NCBI GenBank assembly: GCA_026400355.1
Contig: JAPLPE010000021.1
Coordinates: 62,001 to 126,000 of the forward strand
Direction: 5' to 3'
DNA length: 64,000 bases
From: Rhodobacterales bacterium
GTDB lineage: Bacteria > Pseudomonadota > Alphaproteobacteria > Rhodobacterales > Rhodobacteraceae
The translations under genes and the position numbers were made by a program. Below the pieces are notes generated by a model, which was not told the origin of the DNA, searched no databases, and worked only from the letters and a program-made list of their open reading frames with translations. This document shows positions 44,083-53,075 of the stretch, piece by piece (positions within the stretch are counted from its first letter, which is position 1; every line of letters starts with the position of its first letter).

Positions 44083-44469
44083 ATGCGCAAAGTTCTGATG
44101 GTTTTGTCACTGGTCGCCCTGGCGGCTTGCGAGTCGCCGTTGCAGTCCTGCTTGTCTTCGGCCATGCAGGACCTGAACGCCGTGAACGCCCTGATCGCGC
44201 AGACGCAAGTCGATCTGCAGCGTGGCTATGGCACCGTCGAGCGACAGGAAGTGCGGACTTTCAACCGTATGTGCCCGGATTTCAACAGTGACGGCACGGT
44301 CGATTTCGAATGGTGCGAGCAGGTAGTCGTCCGCAACATCGAAGAGCCTGTCGCCATCGACCTACAGGAAACGCAAAGGCTCCTGAATCAGCTTGAAGGT
44401 CAGCGGACTCGGCTAGTGCCGCAGACGAATGCCGCCATCGCACAGTGTCAGGCGACCTTTCCCGAGTGA
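44083..44469 (+). CDS. Tandem lipoprotein, copy 2
   Basis: A 128-aa predicted lipoprotein: LVALAACESP has the lipobox LAAC. It is clearly paralogous to the upstream gene: QSCLSSAMQDLNAVNALIAQTQVDLQRGYG, a central loop with two Cys (RMCPDFNSDG, EWCEQ), and a C-terminal ETQRLLNQLEGQRTRLVPQTNAAIAQCQATFPE (in parts). Same length, same spacing of four cysteines. AAGGAGAG is 7 bases before the ATG. The pair arose by tandem duplication and has since diverged. Confidence 0.72.
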   Translation: MRKVLMVLSLVALAACESPLQSCLSSAMQDLNAVNALIAQTQVDLQRGYGTVERQEVRTFNRMCPDFNSDGTVDFEWCEQVVVRNIEEPVAIDLQETQRLLNQLEGQRTRLVPQTNAAIAQCQATFPE

Positions 44470-44475
44470 AAGGCC

Positions 44476-45279
44476 CTAATGGGCTGACACCGCCGCCGCG
44501 TCGATCAGCGTGCGGCCACCGTCAACTGTGATGATCTGGCCCGTCACAAAGCCAGATGCGTCCGAAGCGAGATACTGGACAGCATCCGACACCTCTGCCG
44601 GGCTCCCGATGCGACCGAGCGGCGTATGGGTGACGATTTCGGTGCGCATCCCTTCGTCCTGACGCAGGACACCGCGGAGATGGCCGCTCATCACGCTGCC
44701 ATAGGCCACGGCGTTGACACGAATCCGTTTAGGTGCGAGCGCCACGGCCAGTGACCGGGTCATCTGGTCCAGCGCCGCCGCGCTGACCGAATAGGCCAGA
44801 AGATCGGGCCGCGTCCGGCGGGCTGCGATGGAGGATATGTTGATGATGGAGCCGACCGGGCCATCCTGACTGTCTTCGGCCTGTCGGATCATGCGTTTGG
44901 CAGTCGCCTGCGACATGCGGAAGGCTGTCATCAGGTTCTGTTCCAGCAGTTCCTCGACCGAGTTGTCTTCGGGGTCGAGCGGGTTGGTCGGCAGGACCTG
45001 CCGCGATGCGTTGACGAGAATGTCGATCCTGTCAAAGGCGCTGGCGGCCAAGGACAGAAGATTGGTGACCGTCAGCTTTTCGCGCAGGTCACCGGCAAAG
45101 ATGCGGACGGGGCCGTCGTCGCCGGCGATCTGGCCCACTTCACGTTCCAGCGCTTCTTCGTCCATGTCGGCAAAGACGACCCGGGCGCCCTGGTCCACGA
45201 AATGCCGGGCGATCGCCAGACCGACCCCGTGCGCGGCACCTGTCACGATGGCTGTCTTGCCTGCGATGGAGAATGTCAT
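44476..45279 (-). CDS. SDR-family protein lacking the catalytic lysine
   Basis: A 267-aa short-chain dehydrogenase/reductase fold. The NAD(P) site TGAAHGVG (14-21) and Asp37/Asp40 are present, and Ser149 of INISSIA and Tyr163 are in place, but the YxxxK motif reads YSVSA, with Ala167 for the catalytic Lys; LVNNAG is also altered to LVNASR. Thus it may be a non-catalytic or unusual SDR. The C-terminal GRIGSPAEVSDAVQYLASDASGFVTGQIITVDGG is normal. It lies 24 bp upstream of nothing on its 5' side but is followed by the methyltransferase operon neighbours to its right. Function unknown. Confidence 0.8.
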   Translation of the reverse strand: MTFSIAGKTAIVTGAAHGVGLAIARHFVDQGARVVFADMDEEALEREVGQIAGDDGPVRIFAGDLREKLTVTNLLSLAASAFDRIDILVNASRQVLPTNPLDPEDNSVEELLEQNLMTAFRMSQATAKRMIRQAEDSQDGPVGSIINISSIAARRTRPDLLAYSVSAAALDQMTRSLAVALAPKRIRVNAVAYGSVMSGHLRGVLRQDEGMRTEIVTHTPLGRIGSPAEVSDAVQYLASDASGFVTGQIITVDGGRTLIDAAAVSAH

Positions 45280-45303
45280 GTGGGGTTCCTGTCGGAGGGG
45301 CGG

Positions 45304-46275
45304 TCAGCGTTTGGGGCGGGTCGCATGGATGATGCGGAAACTTGGGTTGCCGCCGATATCCTCGACCACCTTGAAGCATTCGGTCAGTATCGGATCATAG
45401 GGCAGATGGCGATTCGCCACCATCCAGAGCTGGCCGCCGGGCGTCAGCATGCGCGATGCAGCGCGGATGAAGGCGCGGCCCAGATCGGGATCAGCCGCGC
45501 GGGACGTGTGGAAGGGTGGGTTCATGACGATGCCGTCGATGGGTTTGCCCGGGGCAAAGCAGATGGCGTCGGCCCAGTGGAAATGCGCCCGGGGGTCGGT
45601 GATGTTCAACCGTGCGCAGTCGAGGGCCAGTTGTTCGGCCTCGATGAGATCAAGTGAAGTGACCGAGTCGTGCTTGAGCACTTCACTTGCGAGATAGCCC
45701 CAGCCGGCACCGAGATCGGCCATGCGGGAGGGGAGTTTCCAGGGCAGGGCTGCGGCGAGAAGGGCCGAGCCCGGGTCGATCCCATCGCCGGAAAAGACCC
45801 CGGCCTGCCGGATGAAACCGTCCGGGCCACGGGCAGGTTCAGGGGCGGTCCAGTCGGCAAAGCGGTCGGTCACGGGGAACCAGAAAATGCGGCCATGCGC
45901 CTTGGTCAGGGTTTCTACATCACCGATGCGGCTGCGCACGTCGCGCCAGAGGCTGTCGATCCCGTCGGTTTTCTGACCGTCGACCATGACGAATGGGGCC
46001 AAGTGGCAGGCCTCAGCGACGAGGGTGCGGGCATGGGTCTTGGACCGGGGGACGACGATCAGCGCGGACGCAGCGGGTTTGGGCGTGACGACAACCTTGA
46101 GTCCAGCGGCGACCCAATGGTCATGGTCGGGGCGAAAGCCCTGACTGACGCGGAGGCGGGCGGGGTCAAAGGCCGAAAGATCGGTCGTTGCTGGCGGTCG
46201 CAGAACGGCGATGTCCCCGTCGGGTAGCCGCAAATTGCCCTCTTGCAGGGCAGTGGTCAGACGCGACTGGGGCAT
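45304..46275 (-). CDS. RsmC-like class I SAM methyltransferase
   Basis: A 323-aa methyltransferase of the RsmC/RlmG type, which modify guanines of rRNA. The SAM-binding region is MADLGAGWGYLASEVL (about 187-202), and the N6/N2-guanine motif IVMNPPFHTSRAADPDLG (NPPF) follows. VPRSKTHARTLVAEA (about 76) is the N-terminal pseudo-domain. Site of action, 16S rather than 23S, cannot be fixed from sequence. It follows clpS on the same strand by about 30 bp. Confidence 0.8.
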   Translation of the reverse strand: MPQSRLTTALQEGNLRLPDGDIAVLRPPATTDLSAFDPARLRVSQGFRPDHDHWVAAGLKVVVTPKPAASALIVVPRSKTHARTLVAEACHLAPFVMVDGQKTDGIDSLWRDVRSRIGDVETLTKAHGRIFWFPVTDRFADWTAPEPARGPDGFIRQAGVFSGDGIDPGSALLAAALPWKLPSRMADLGAGWGYLASEVLKHDSVTSLDLIEAEQLALDCARLNITDPRAHFHWADAICFAPGKPIDGIVMNPPFHTSRAADPDLGRAFIRAASRMLTPGGQLWMVANRHLPYDPILTECFKVVEDIGGNPSFRIIHATRPKR

Positions 46276-46308
46276 GGGTTCCGGCGGGGTGGGGTCAGCG
46301 ACCCGTCC

Positions 46309-46647
46309 CTACTCTTTCTCCATCGTGCACTGCAGCGGGTGCTGGTGCCGCTGGGCAAAGTCCATCACGAGCGCAACCTTGGTTTCGGCGATCTCGTACG
46401 AGAACACGCCGACAACAGCTATTCCCTTCTTGTGGACGGTCAGCATCAGTTCGAACGCCTGCGCGTGCGTCATGCCAAAGAACCGTTCAAGCACATGCAC
46501 GACGAATTCCATTGGCGTGTAATCGTCGTTGAGTATCAGAACCTTGTAGAGCGGCGGACGTTTGGTTTTAGGACGTGTTTCAAGCTTGACGCCGATACCA
46601 AGATCGTCGTCAGGATTTTGCGCCATCATGTAGAAATCGGTCAACAT
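46309..46647 (-). CDS. clpS: ATP-dependent Clp protease adaptor ClpS
   Basis: A 112-aa Clp[46 protein letters not shown] carries the N-degron pocket residues (NDDYT, MEFV), and [21 protein letters not shown] ends the protein. ClpS delivers N-end-rule substrates to ClpAP. clpA is not in the window. The start at 46647 has AAGG 6 bases before it; ATG codons at 46629 and 46626 are alternatives. Confidence 0.95.
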   Translation of the reverse strand: MLTDFYMMAQNPDDDLGIGVKLETRPKTKRPPLYKVLILNDDYTPMEFVVHVLERFFGMTHAQAFELMLTVHKKGIAVVGVFSYEIAETKVALVMDFAQRHQHPLQCTMEKE

Positions 46648-46745
46648 CGTGGACCTTGCGTTTCCCCGGCCAAAGCCACTTTGATCGCTTTATATAGGCT
46701 GTGATGCGGCCATGAAAAGACCAGAGATCAACCAGAGGACGGGAT

Positions 46746-47474
46746 ATGACGACGCAGAGGGATCGCTGGACAGTTGGCTTTGATGCAGACGACACGCTTT
46801 GGCATCATGAACGCTTCTATCAGCTGACTCAGGCGCGATTTGCCGAACTTCTGGGCAGTTATGCGGAGCGCGATCATCTGAACGAAAGGCTGCTTGCAGC
46901 CGAGCGGCGCAACCTTGGTCATTACGGATTCGGGGTGAAGGGGTTTGTCCTGTCGATGATCGAAACGGCCATCGAAGTGACTGAAGACCGAGTCCCCGCT
47001 GCCGTGATCGGTGAGTTGCTGTCGGCGGGGCGCGAAATGCTGGCCCATCCGATCGACCTTTTGCCCCATGCGCGAGATGCGGTGACGTCGGCGGCCGAGA
47101 TGGGCCGGGTCGTGCTGATTACCAAGGGCGATCTCCTGGATCAGGAACGCAAGCTCGCGCAGTCCGGTCTGGGTGACCTGTTCGATGCGGTCGAGATCGT
47201 CAGCGACAAGACCCCCGTTATCTATGCCCGCATCTTTGGCCGTCTGGGCGGGCTGCGGCAGGCGATGGTCGGCAACTCCGTCAAATCGGATGTCCTGCCG
47301 GCGATCGAGGCCGGGGCATGGGGTGTGCATGTGCCGCATCGGCTAGCCTGGGCGCTTGACCATGCCGACGCGCCCCAGACCCATCCCCGTTTCCGAGAGA
47401 TCGCAACGCTGGGCGAACTGCCGCAATTGCTGTCGGAACTGGAACACATGCCTTCCACAATGTCGCCACAATGA
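46746..47474 (+). CDS. HAD-superfamily hydrolase
   Basis: A 242-aa HAD protein. Motif I is GFDADDTLWHH (Asp13, Asp15), motif II is LITKG, Lys of motif III lies in VSDKTPVIY, and motif IV is VGNSVKSDV. A helical cap (about 25-100) lies between motifs I and II. FDADDTLW and MVGNSVKSDVLPAIEAGAWGVHVP are characteristic of the YjjG/nucleotidase-like group, but substrate is unknown. AGGACGGG precedes the ATG; it is divergent from clpS. Confidence 0.85.
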   Translation: MTTQRDRWTVGFDADDTLWHHERFYQLTQARFAELLGSYAERDHLNERLLAAERRNLGHYGFGVKGFVLSMIETAIEVTEDRVPAAVIGELLSAGREMLAHPIDLLPHARDAVTSAAEMGRVVLITKGDLLDQERKLAQSGLGDLFDAVEIVSDKTPVIYARIFGRLGGLRQAMVGNSVKSDVLPAIEAGAWGVHVPHRLAWALDHADAPQTHPRFREIATLGELPQLLSELEHMPSTMSPQ

Positions 47475-47663
47475 TGACACATTCCCTTATCTGGTAGGCA
47501 CCTCGCCGAATCCCCCAAAATCTGTGTTGCCCACATGCACCGAGGGCGCAAAGCGATTGAAATTAGGGAGTTTTCCAGAGCCATATGTTGTGCTAGGTTT
47601 TTGCTAATCATGAGGTCACCGGGCATGCATCCGGGACCCAGAGGCAGATAGAAGGCAAGCAAA

Positions 47664-49265
47664 ATGACCAGTCGACTGGCGCAGTCGGCCCGTTTCGGGC
47701 TGTTGCTGTTGTTGATCCTGATTGCGGGCGTCTTTGCTCCGATGGCGGGCCATGCGGCCCCGTATGCCGACTACGTTATGGATGCCCGAACTGGCGAAGT
47801 TATCCATGCCACGAATGCCGACACACGGCTTCACCCGGCGTCACTGACCAAGATGATGACGCTTTACATTGCATTTCAGGCGATTGATCGCGGCGAGATT
47901 ACGCTGGACACCGAAATCATCGTTACGGCCGAGGCCGCGAACATGGCCCCGTCAAAGCTGGGTCTTCGTGCGGGGCAGACGATCCGGTTGCGGTATCTAC
48001 TGCGGGCCGCCGCCGTGAAATCGGCAAATGATGCGGCCACCGCTGTCGGCATCGGCCTTGCCGGATCCAGTCAGGCCTTTGCGGCGCGCATGAACGCCAC
48101 CGCTGCGGCGATGGGCATGAACAACAGCCATTTTCTCAACATGAACGGCCTGACCCAACAGGGCCATTACTCCACCGCTCATGACATGAGCATCCTTGGC
48201 CGTCACCTGATCTATGACTTCCCGCAGTACTATAACCTGTTTTCGCGCAGGACGGCCGATGCGGGCATTGCCGAAGTCGCCAACACGAACCGGCGTTTCC
48301 TTGACAGCTATGAGGGCGCGGACGGGATCAAGACGGGCTTTACCAACGCAGCCGGCTACAACCTTGTCGCCTCGGCCCAGCGGGGGCAGGTCCGGATCAT
48401 CGCGACCGTGTTCGGCGGAACGTCGACGGCCAACCGCAATGCCCGTGTTTCGGAGCTTCTGGATCTTGGCTTTGCCGAGGCAACGCAGAATGTCGCAGCG
48501 CGTGCCCTTGATGTCGTGCCCTATGTCGAGACGGCGTCTGCTGCACCTTCCAACGATGCGCCTGCCAATGGGCCGGAGACGGTGGAGCCGGGTGCATCAG
48601 GCCGTACGATCCGGGTTTCGGGTCAGGTCCAGAACAGCATCCGTCCGCAGTCCCGGCCTGCGCTGGAAGGCGACGCACTGATTGCGGCAGTGACTGCGGA
48701 CGTTATCGAGGATGTTCTGGCCGAAGCTTTGCAGACTTCGGCCAGCACCGCAGCGCCAGCCGAGCCCGAAGTGACTTTTGCTGCATCAACGGATGCGCAG
48801 CCCGAAACGCTGGCCGCTTTGGCCGACGTCGCACAGGTTGAACGGGCCGCGACGGGAGAGATGCTTGTTGCCGCTGACGTCGCCGCGGCGGTCGACGAGG
48901 TGACTGTCGAACCCGAGGCCCGTCCTGCCGAAATCATCATGACGGCCGAGGCGATCGCTCCGGCAGAAGACCCCGCTGCCGATGAAGGCACCGAAGTGGT
49001 CACCCGTGTTTCAACCTCGGGTGGGCATCACTGGGGGATCAATCTGGGCAGGTTCAATTCCGAAATGTCAGCGCAGCGGTTCCTGTTGCAGGCGACGCTT
49101 GCCGAATCTGAGGCGCTTGATGGTGGCCTGCGCCGGATCATCCAGCTTTCCGGCGGGTTTGATGCAAACGTCATGGGCCTGACGCGAGATCAGGCTGATC
49201 TGGCCTGCCGCAGGTTCCAGGCGCGGGGCACGACGTGCTTCATGATCGGAACCGAAGAAAGCTAA
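47664..49265 (+). CDS. D-alanyl-D-alanine carboxypeptidase (PBP5 type) with SPOR domain
   Basis: A 533-aa exported low-molecular-weight PBP. Signal peptide residues 1-31; Ser60-x-x-Lys63 (ASLTK), Ser120-Ala-Asn122 and Lys223-Thr-Gly225 form the active site that trims the terminal D-Ala of peptidoglycan stem peptides. Residues 285-455 are an alanine/glutamate-rich linker with low complexity. The last ~75 residues (HWGINLGRFNSEMSAQRFLLQATLAESEALDGGLRRI, in parts) are a SPOR domain that binds denuded glycan. Its stop overlaps that of yejF (convergent). Confidence 0.9.
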   Translation: MTSRLAQSARFGLLLLLILIAGVFAPMAGHAAPYADYVMDARTGEVIHATNADTRLHPASLTKMMTLYIAFQAIDRGEITLDTEIIVTAEAANMAPSKLGLRAGQTIRLRYLLRAAAVKSANDAATAVGIGLAGSSQAFAARMNATAAAMGMNNSHFLNMNGLTQQGHYSTAHDMSILGRHLIYDFPQYYNLFSRRTADAGIAEVANTNRRFLDSYEGADGIKTGFTNAAGYNLVASAQRGQVRIIATVFGGTSTANRNARVSELLDLGFAEATQNVAARALDVVPYVETASAAPSNDAPANGPETVEPGASGRTIRVSGQVQNSIRPQSRPALEGDALIAAVTADVIEDVLAEALQTSASTAAPAEPEVTFAASTDAQPETLAALADVAQVERAATGEMLVAADVAAAVDEVTVEPEARPAEIIMTAEAIAPAEDPAADEGTEVVTRVSTSGGHHWGINLGRFNSEMSAQRFLLQATLAESEALDGGLRRIIQLSGGFDANVMGLTRDQADLACRRFQARGTTCFMIGTEES

Positions 49266-50863
49266 TGTGCGACCGCTGCCGCCTCGAAGGCGGCGGCCAT
49301 GAGCGCCTTGGTATAGTCGGTCTCCGGCGCATCGAACACCGCCGCCGCATCGCCCGCCTCGACCACGTCGCCGTTCTTCATCACCATGACCTTGTGCGCC
49401 ATCGCCCGGATGACCTTCAGGTCGTGGCTGATGAACAGATAGGCCAGCCCGTATTTGCGCTGGAGATCGCGTAGAAGGCCCACGATCTGCACCTGCACCG
49501 TCATATCGAGCGCAGAGGTTGGTTCGTCCAGCACGATCAACTGGGGCCGCAGGATGAGGGCGCGGGCGATGGCGATACGCTGGCGCTGGCCACCGGAAAA
49601 CTCATGCGGGTAGCGGTGCGCCATTGCAGGATCCAGGCCAACCTCGGTCATGATCTCGGCCACCATGGTGCTGCTGTTCTGGCCGGGGGCGATGCCGTGG
49701 ACGCCAAGGCCTTCGGCGATGATCTGTTCCACGGTCATCCGGGGCGAGAGTGAACCGTAGGGATCCTGAAAGACGACCTGCATGTCCTTGCGGAGCGGCC
49801 GCATCTGGTTCTGGCTTAGCCCGTCGATCCGTTTGCCCAGAAGGCTGATAGGCCCTTCGGACCGGATCAGGCGCATGATGGCGAGTGCGAGTGTGGTCTT
49901 GCCCGATCCGCTTTCGCCCACGATGCCGATAGTCTCGCCCGCCCGGACCGACAGGGTCGCGGCGTTCACTGCCTTGATATGGCCTACGGTCCGTTTCAGC
50001 AGACCGCGGTGGATCGGGAACCAGATCCGCAGAGCGTCGGTTTCGACGATGGTCTTTGACCCTTCAGCCACTGGGATCGGAAGGCCGGTCGATTCCGCCT
50101 CAAGCAAACTGCGGGTATAGGGGTGTTGCGGGTTGGCAAAGATCGTCTCGGTCGGGCCTTGTTCGACGATCTCGCCGTTTTTCATGACACAGACACGGTC
50201 GGCGATGCGGCGGACGATGGTGAGGTCGTGGGTGATGAAGAGAAGGCTCATCCCCTCGCGCGCCTTGAGATCGGCCAGAAGATCGAGGATCTGGGCCTGA
50301 ATGGTCACGTCGAGCGCGGTGGTGGGTTCGTCGGCGATGAGGAGGTCTGGGCCGTTGGCGAGCGCCATCGCGATCATCACGCGCTGACGCTGACCGCCGG
50401 ACAGTTGATGCGGATAGGCGCCCAGACGGGTTTCGGGGTCGCGAATGCCGACCTTGGTCAGGAGTTCAATGATCTTGTCCCGCACCGCCGGGCCGCGCAG
50501 GCCCTGATGCAGTTCAATGGATTCGGCCAGTTGTTTCTCAATCGTGTGAAGCGGGTTGAGCGACGTCATCGGCTCCTGAAAGATGAAGCTGACATCGTTG
50601 CCGCGCACCTGCCGCAGTTCGGGTTCGGATGCGCCGACCATTTCCTTGCCGTCACAGCGGATCGACCCTTCGATCCGGGCGCTGTCGCCCAGAAGGGCTA
50701 CGGTGGAGAGGGCCGTCACCGATTTGCCCGAGCCGCTTTCGCCCACCAGTGCGACCGTCTCGCCCTTGCCGATGGTGAAGGAGACGCCGCGTACGGCGTG
50801 AACCTCGGCCCCGTCCTGCTTGAACCTGATGTGCAGGCTTTCGACCTGAAGGATGTCGGTCAT
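49262..50863 (-). CDS. yejF: Peptide ABC transporter ATP-binding protein, two ABC domains
   Basis: A 533-aa protein with two ABC ATPase domains, as in YejF. Domain 1 has GESGSGKSVTALS, LSGGQRQRVMIAMAL and LLIADEPTTALD; domain 2 has GESGSGKTTLAL, FSGGQRQRIAIARAL and LIVLDEPTSALD. It pairs with the permeases YejB and YejE and the binding protein YejA. In E. coli it imports microcin C; in other alphaproteobacteria Yej relatives import muropeptides. yejE lies upstream with a 4-bp overlap. A role in cell-wall recycling is inferred. Confidence 0.92.
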   Translation of the reverse strand: MTDILQVESLHIRFKQDGAEVHAVRGVSFTIGKGETVALVGESGSGKSVTALSTVALLGDSARIEGSIRCDGKEMVGASEPELRQVRGNDVSFIFQEPMTSLNPLHTIEKQLAESIELHQGLRGPAVRDKIIELLTKVGIRDPETRLGAYPHQLSGGQRQRVMIAMALANGPDLLIADEPTTALDVTIQAQILDLLADLKAREGMSLLFITHDLTIVRRIADRVCVMKNGEIVEQGPTETIFANPQHPYTRSLLEAESTGLPIPVAEGSKTIVETDALRIWFPIHRGLLKRTVGHIKAVNAATLSVRAGETIGIVGESGSGKTTLALAIMRLIRSEGPISLLGKRIDGLSQNQMRPLRKDMQVVFQDPYGSLSPRMTVEQIIAEGLGVHGIAPGQNSSTMVAEIMTEVGLDPAMAHRYPHEFSGGQRQRIAIARALILRPQLIVLDEPTSALDMTVQVQIVGLLRDLQRKYGLAYLFISHDLKVIRAMAHKVMVMKNGDVVEAGDAAAVFDAPETDYTKALMAAAFEAAAVAH

Positions 50864-51966
50864 GAAAAGGTCTTTCGCGGGTCAAAGGCATCGCGGACGC
50901 CTTCGAAGATAAAGACCAGGAGCGACAGCATGATCGCAAAGGTAAAGAAGGCGGTGAAGCCAAGCCATGGGGCCTGCAGGTTTTCCTTGGCGTCCTGACT
51001 GAGTTCGCCGAGCGATGGGGCGGACAGGGGCAGTCCAAAGCCGAGGAAGTCGAGCGTCGCCAACGACCCGATGGCCCCGGTCACGAGGAAGGGCATCAGA
51101 GTCACGGTCGCCACTATGGCGTTGGGCAGCATGTGACGGAACATGATCTTGGCGTTCGACACACCAAGTGCCCGGGCGGCGCGGACATATTCAAAATTCC
51201 GCGCCCGCAGGAATTCGGCCCGGACCACGCCGACAAGGGCGGGCCAGCCGAACAGCACGGAGAGGAACACAAGTAACCAGAAACTTCGCTCGAGGATCGC
51301 GAAGACGATGATGATGACGTAAAGCGACGGGATGCCGCCCCAGATTTCAAGGATGCGCTGGAAGATGAGGTCGGTCCAGCCGCCGAAATAGCCCTGCACG
51401 GCGCCGGCCATGATGCCCACGACCGAGGACACGGCGACGACGACTATTGCAAAGAAGATGGACAGCCGGAACCCGTAGATCACCCGCGCCACCACATCAC
51501 GCTTGGCACTATCAGTGCCAAGCCAGTTTGTTTCGGAGGGCGGGGCAGGGGCCACACCGGGGACATCGACGATGGTGTTGTAGGAATATGGAATGATCGG
51601 CCAGATCATCCAACCCTTGTGGAACCCATCGGCCGTGATGGTCCCGGCCTTGGCCTGTTCGATCAGTCCTTCGGGGTCGTCATAGCATTCCAGCAGGCCG
51701 CCTGTGTAGATCAGGCACTGGAGTTCGACGTCGAGGTAGCGCGCCCGGCTGGGCAGGTCACCGCCGAAATCGCGTTCCGAGAAGTACTGGAACACGGGCA
51801 TTCGCAATTCACCGCGGTAGCTGACAAGGATCGGTTTGTCGTTGGCGATGAACTCGGCAAAGAGCGAGGTCACGAACAGGACGAGAAAGATCCAGAGCGA
51901 CCAGAAAGCCCTTGTATTGCGACGGAAATTGCGCCAGCGGCGTTGGTTCAGAGGGGACAGGCGCAT
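50860..51966 (-). CDS. yejE: Peptide ABC transporter permease YejE
   Basis: A 368-aa inner-membrane permease of the OppC/YejE group with about six transmembrane helices. The N-terminal MRLSPLNQRRWRNFRRNTRA and FWSLWIFLVLFVTSLFAEFIAN are typical; a periplasmic loop of about 110 residues follows TM1. The EAA loop is VRAARALGVSNAKIMFRHMLPNAI. I take ATG 51966 (GGGGGTGA upstream); an in-frame start 7 codons earlier would overlap yejB. Confidence 0.92.
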   Translation of the reverse strand: MRLSPLNQRRWRNFRRNTRAFWSLWIFLVLFVTSLFAEFIANDKPILVSYRGELRMPVFQYFSERDFGGDLPSRARYLDVELQCLIYTGGLLECYDDPEGLIEQAKAGTITADGFHKGWMIWPIIPYSYNTIVDVPGVAPAPPSETNWLGTDSAKRDVVARVIYGFRLSIFFAIVVVAVSSVVGIMAGAVQGYFGGWTDLIFQRILEIWGGIPSLYVIIIVFAILERSFWLLVFLSVLFGWPALVGVVRAEFLRARNFEYVRAARALGVSNAKIMFRHMLPNAIVATVTLMPFLVTGAIGSLATLDFLGFGLPLSAPSLGELSQDAKENLQAPWLGFTAFFTFAIMLSLLVFIFEGVRDAFDPRKTFS

Positions 51967-51970
51967 GAGG

Positions 51971-53059
51971 TCACCCCCGGCTTTCAAAGTCGATGCGGGG
52001 GTCGATCAGGACATAGGTCAGATCGGTGATGATCCCGATGACCAGACCGATGAGCGAGAAGGCAAAGAGTGTGCCGAACATCACCGGGTAGTCGCGTTGC
52101 AGTGTCGCTTCGAAACCCAGACGGCCCAACCCGTCGAGAGAGAAGAGCGTCTCAATGATGAGACTCCCGCCAAAGAAGACGCCGACGAACAGCGCCGGAA
52201 AGCCCGAGATGACCAGCAGCATCGCATTGCGGAAGATGTGGCCGTAAAGCACGCGGCTTTCGGTCAGGCCCTTGGCCTTGGCCGTCATGACGTACTGTTT
52301 CTTGATTTCGTCCAGAAAGCAGTTCTTGGTCAGAAGGGTCAGCGTGGCAAAAGATGAAATCGTCAGCGCCAGAACCGGCAGGAAGATGTGCCAGAAGTAA
52401 TCGAGCACCTTCCCGATTGCGGAGAGGTCTTCCCAGTTGCTTGAGGTCAGGCCCCGAAGCGGGAAGATGCGCCAGTAAGAGCCGCCTGCGAACAGGACGA
52501 TCAGCAGGATCGCGAACAGGAATCCGGGGATCGCATAACCCACGATGATCGCGCCGCTTGTCCAGGTGTCAAAGCGTGATCCGTCCCTGACGGCCTTGCG
52601 GATACCAAGCGGGATTGAGATCAGGTAGGCGATCAGCGTGGACCAAAGGCCCAGAGTGATCGACACGGGCATCTTTTCCAGTACCAGATCGACGACCGAC
52701 ATGGACCGGAACCAGCTTTCGCCGAAATCGAGCCGCATGTAATCCCACATCATGTTGAGGAATCGTTCCAGCGGCGGCTTGTCAAAGCCGAATTCCTTTT
52801 CCAGCTGGGCGATGAATTCGGGCGGCAGGCCGCGGGCCCCGGCATAGGTGCTGCCAGTGTCGTTTGTTTCCGCCACGATTTCCGTATCGCCCCGTCCGCC
52901 CGAGATGTTTTCGAACACATCACCGCGCCCTTCCATCTGGGCGATGATCTGTTCGATCGGCCCGCCGGGGACGAACTGGATCAGGGCAAAGTTCAGGATC
53001 ATGATACCGAGCAGCGTCGGAATCACGAGCAGGAACCGTCGCAGGATGTAGGCGCCCAT
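51971..53059 (-). CDS. yejB: Peptide ABC transporter permease YejB
   Basis: A 362-aa permease of the OppB/DppB type. The N-terminal [37 protein letters not shown] (in parts) is the family start, with a polar loop (residues 44-90) characteristic of YejB. The EAA loop is [25 protein letters not shown], and the C-terminus ends [37 protein letters not shown]. It is 4 bp upstream of yejE. Confidence 0.93.
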   Translation of the reverse strand: MGAYILRRFLLVIPTLLGIMILNFALIQFVPGGPIEQIIAQMEGRGDVFENISGGRGDTEIVAETNDTGSTYAGARGLPPEFIAQLEKEFGFDKPPLERFLNMMWDYMRLDFGESWFRSMSVVDLVLEKMPVSITLGLWSTLIAYLISIPLGIRKAVRDGSRFDTWTSGAIIVGYAIPGFLFAILLIVLFAGGSYWRIFPLRGLTSSNWEDLSAIGKVLDYFWHIFLPVLALTISSFATLTLLTKNCFLDEIKKQYVMTAKAKGLTESRVLYGHIFRNAMLLVISGFPALFVGVFFGGSLIIETLFSLDGLGRLGFEATLQRDYPVMFGTLFAFSLIGLVIGIITDLTYVLIDPRIDFESRG

Positions 53060-53075
53060 CTGGGTTCAGGTCAGC

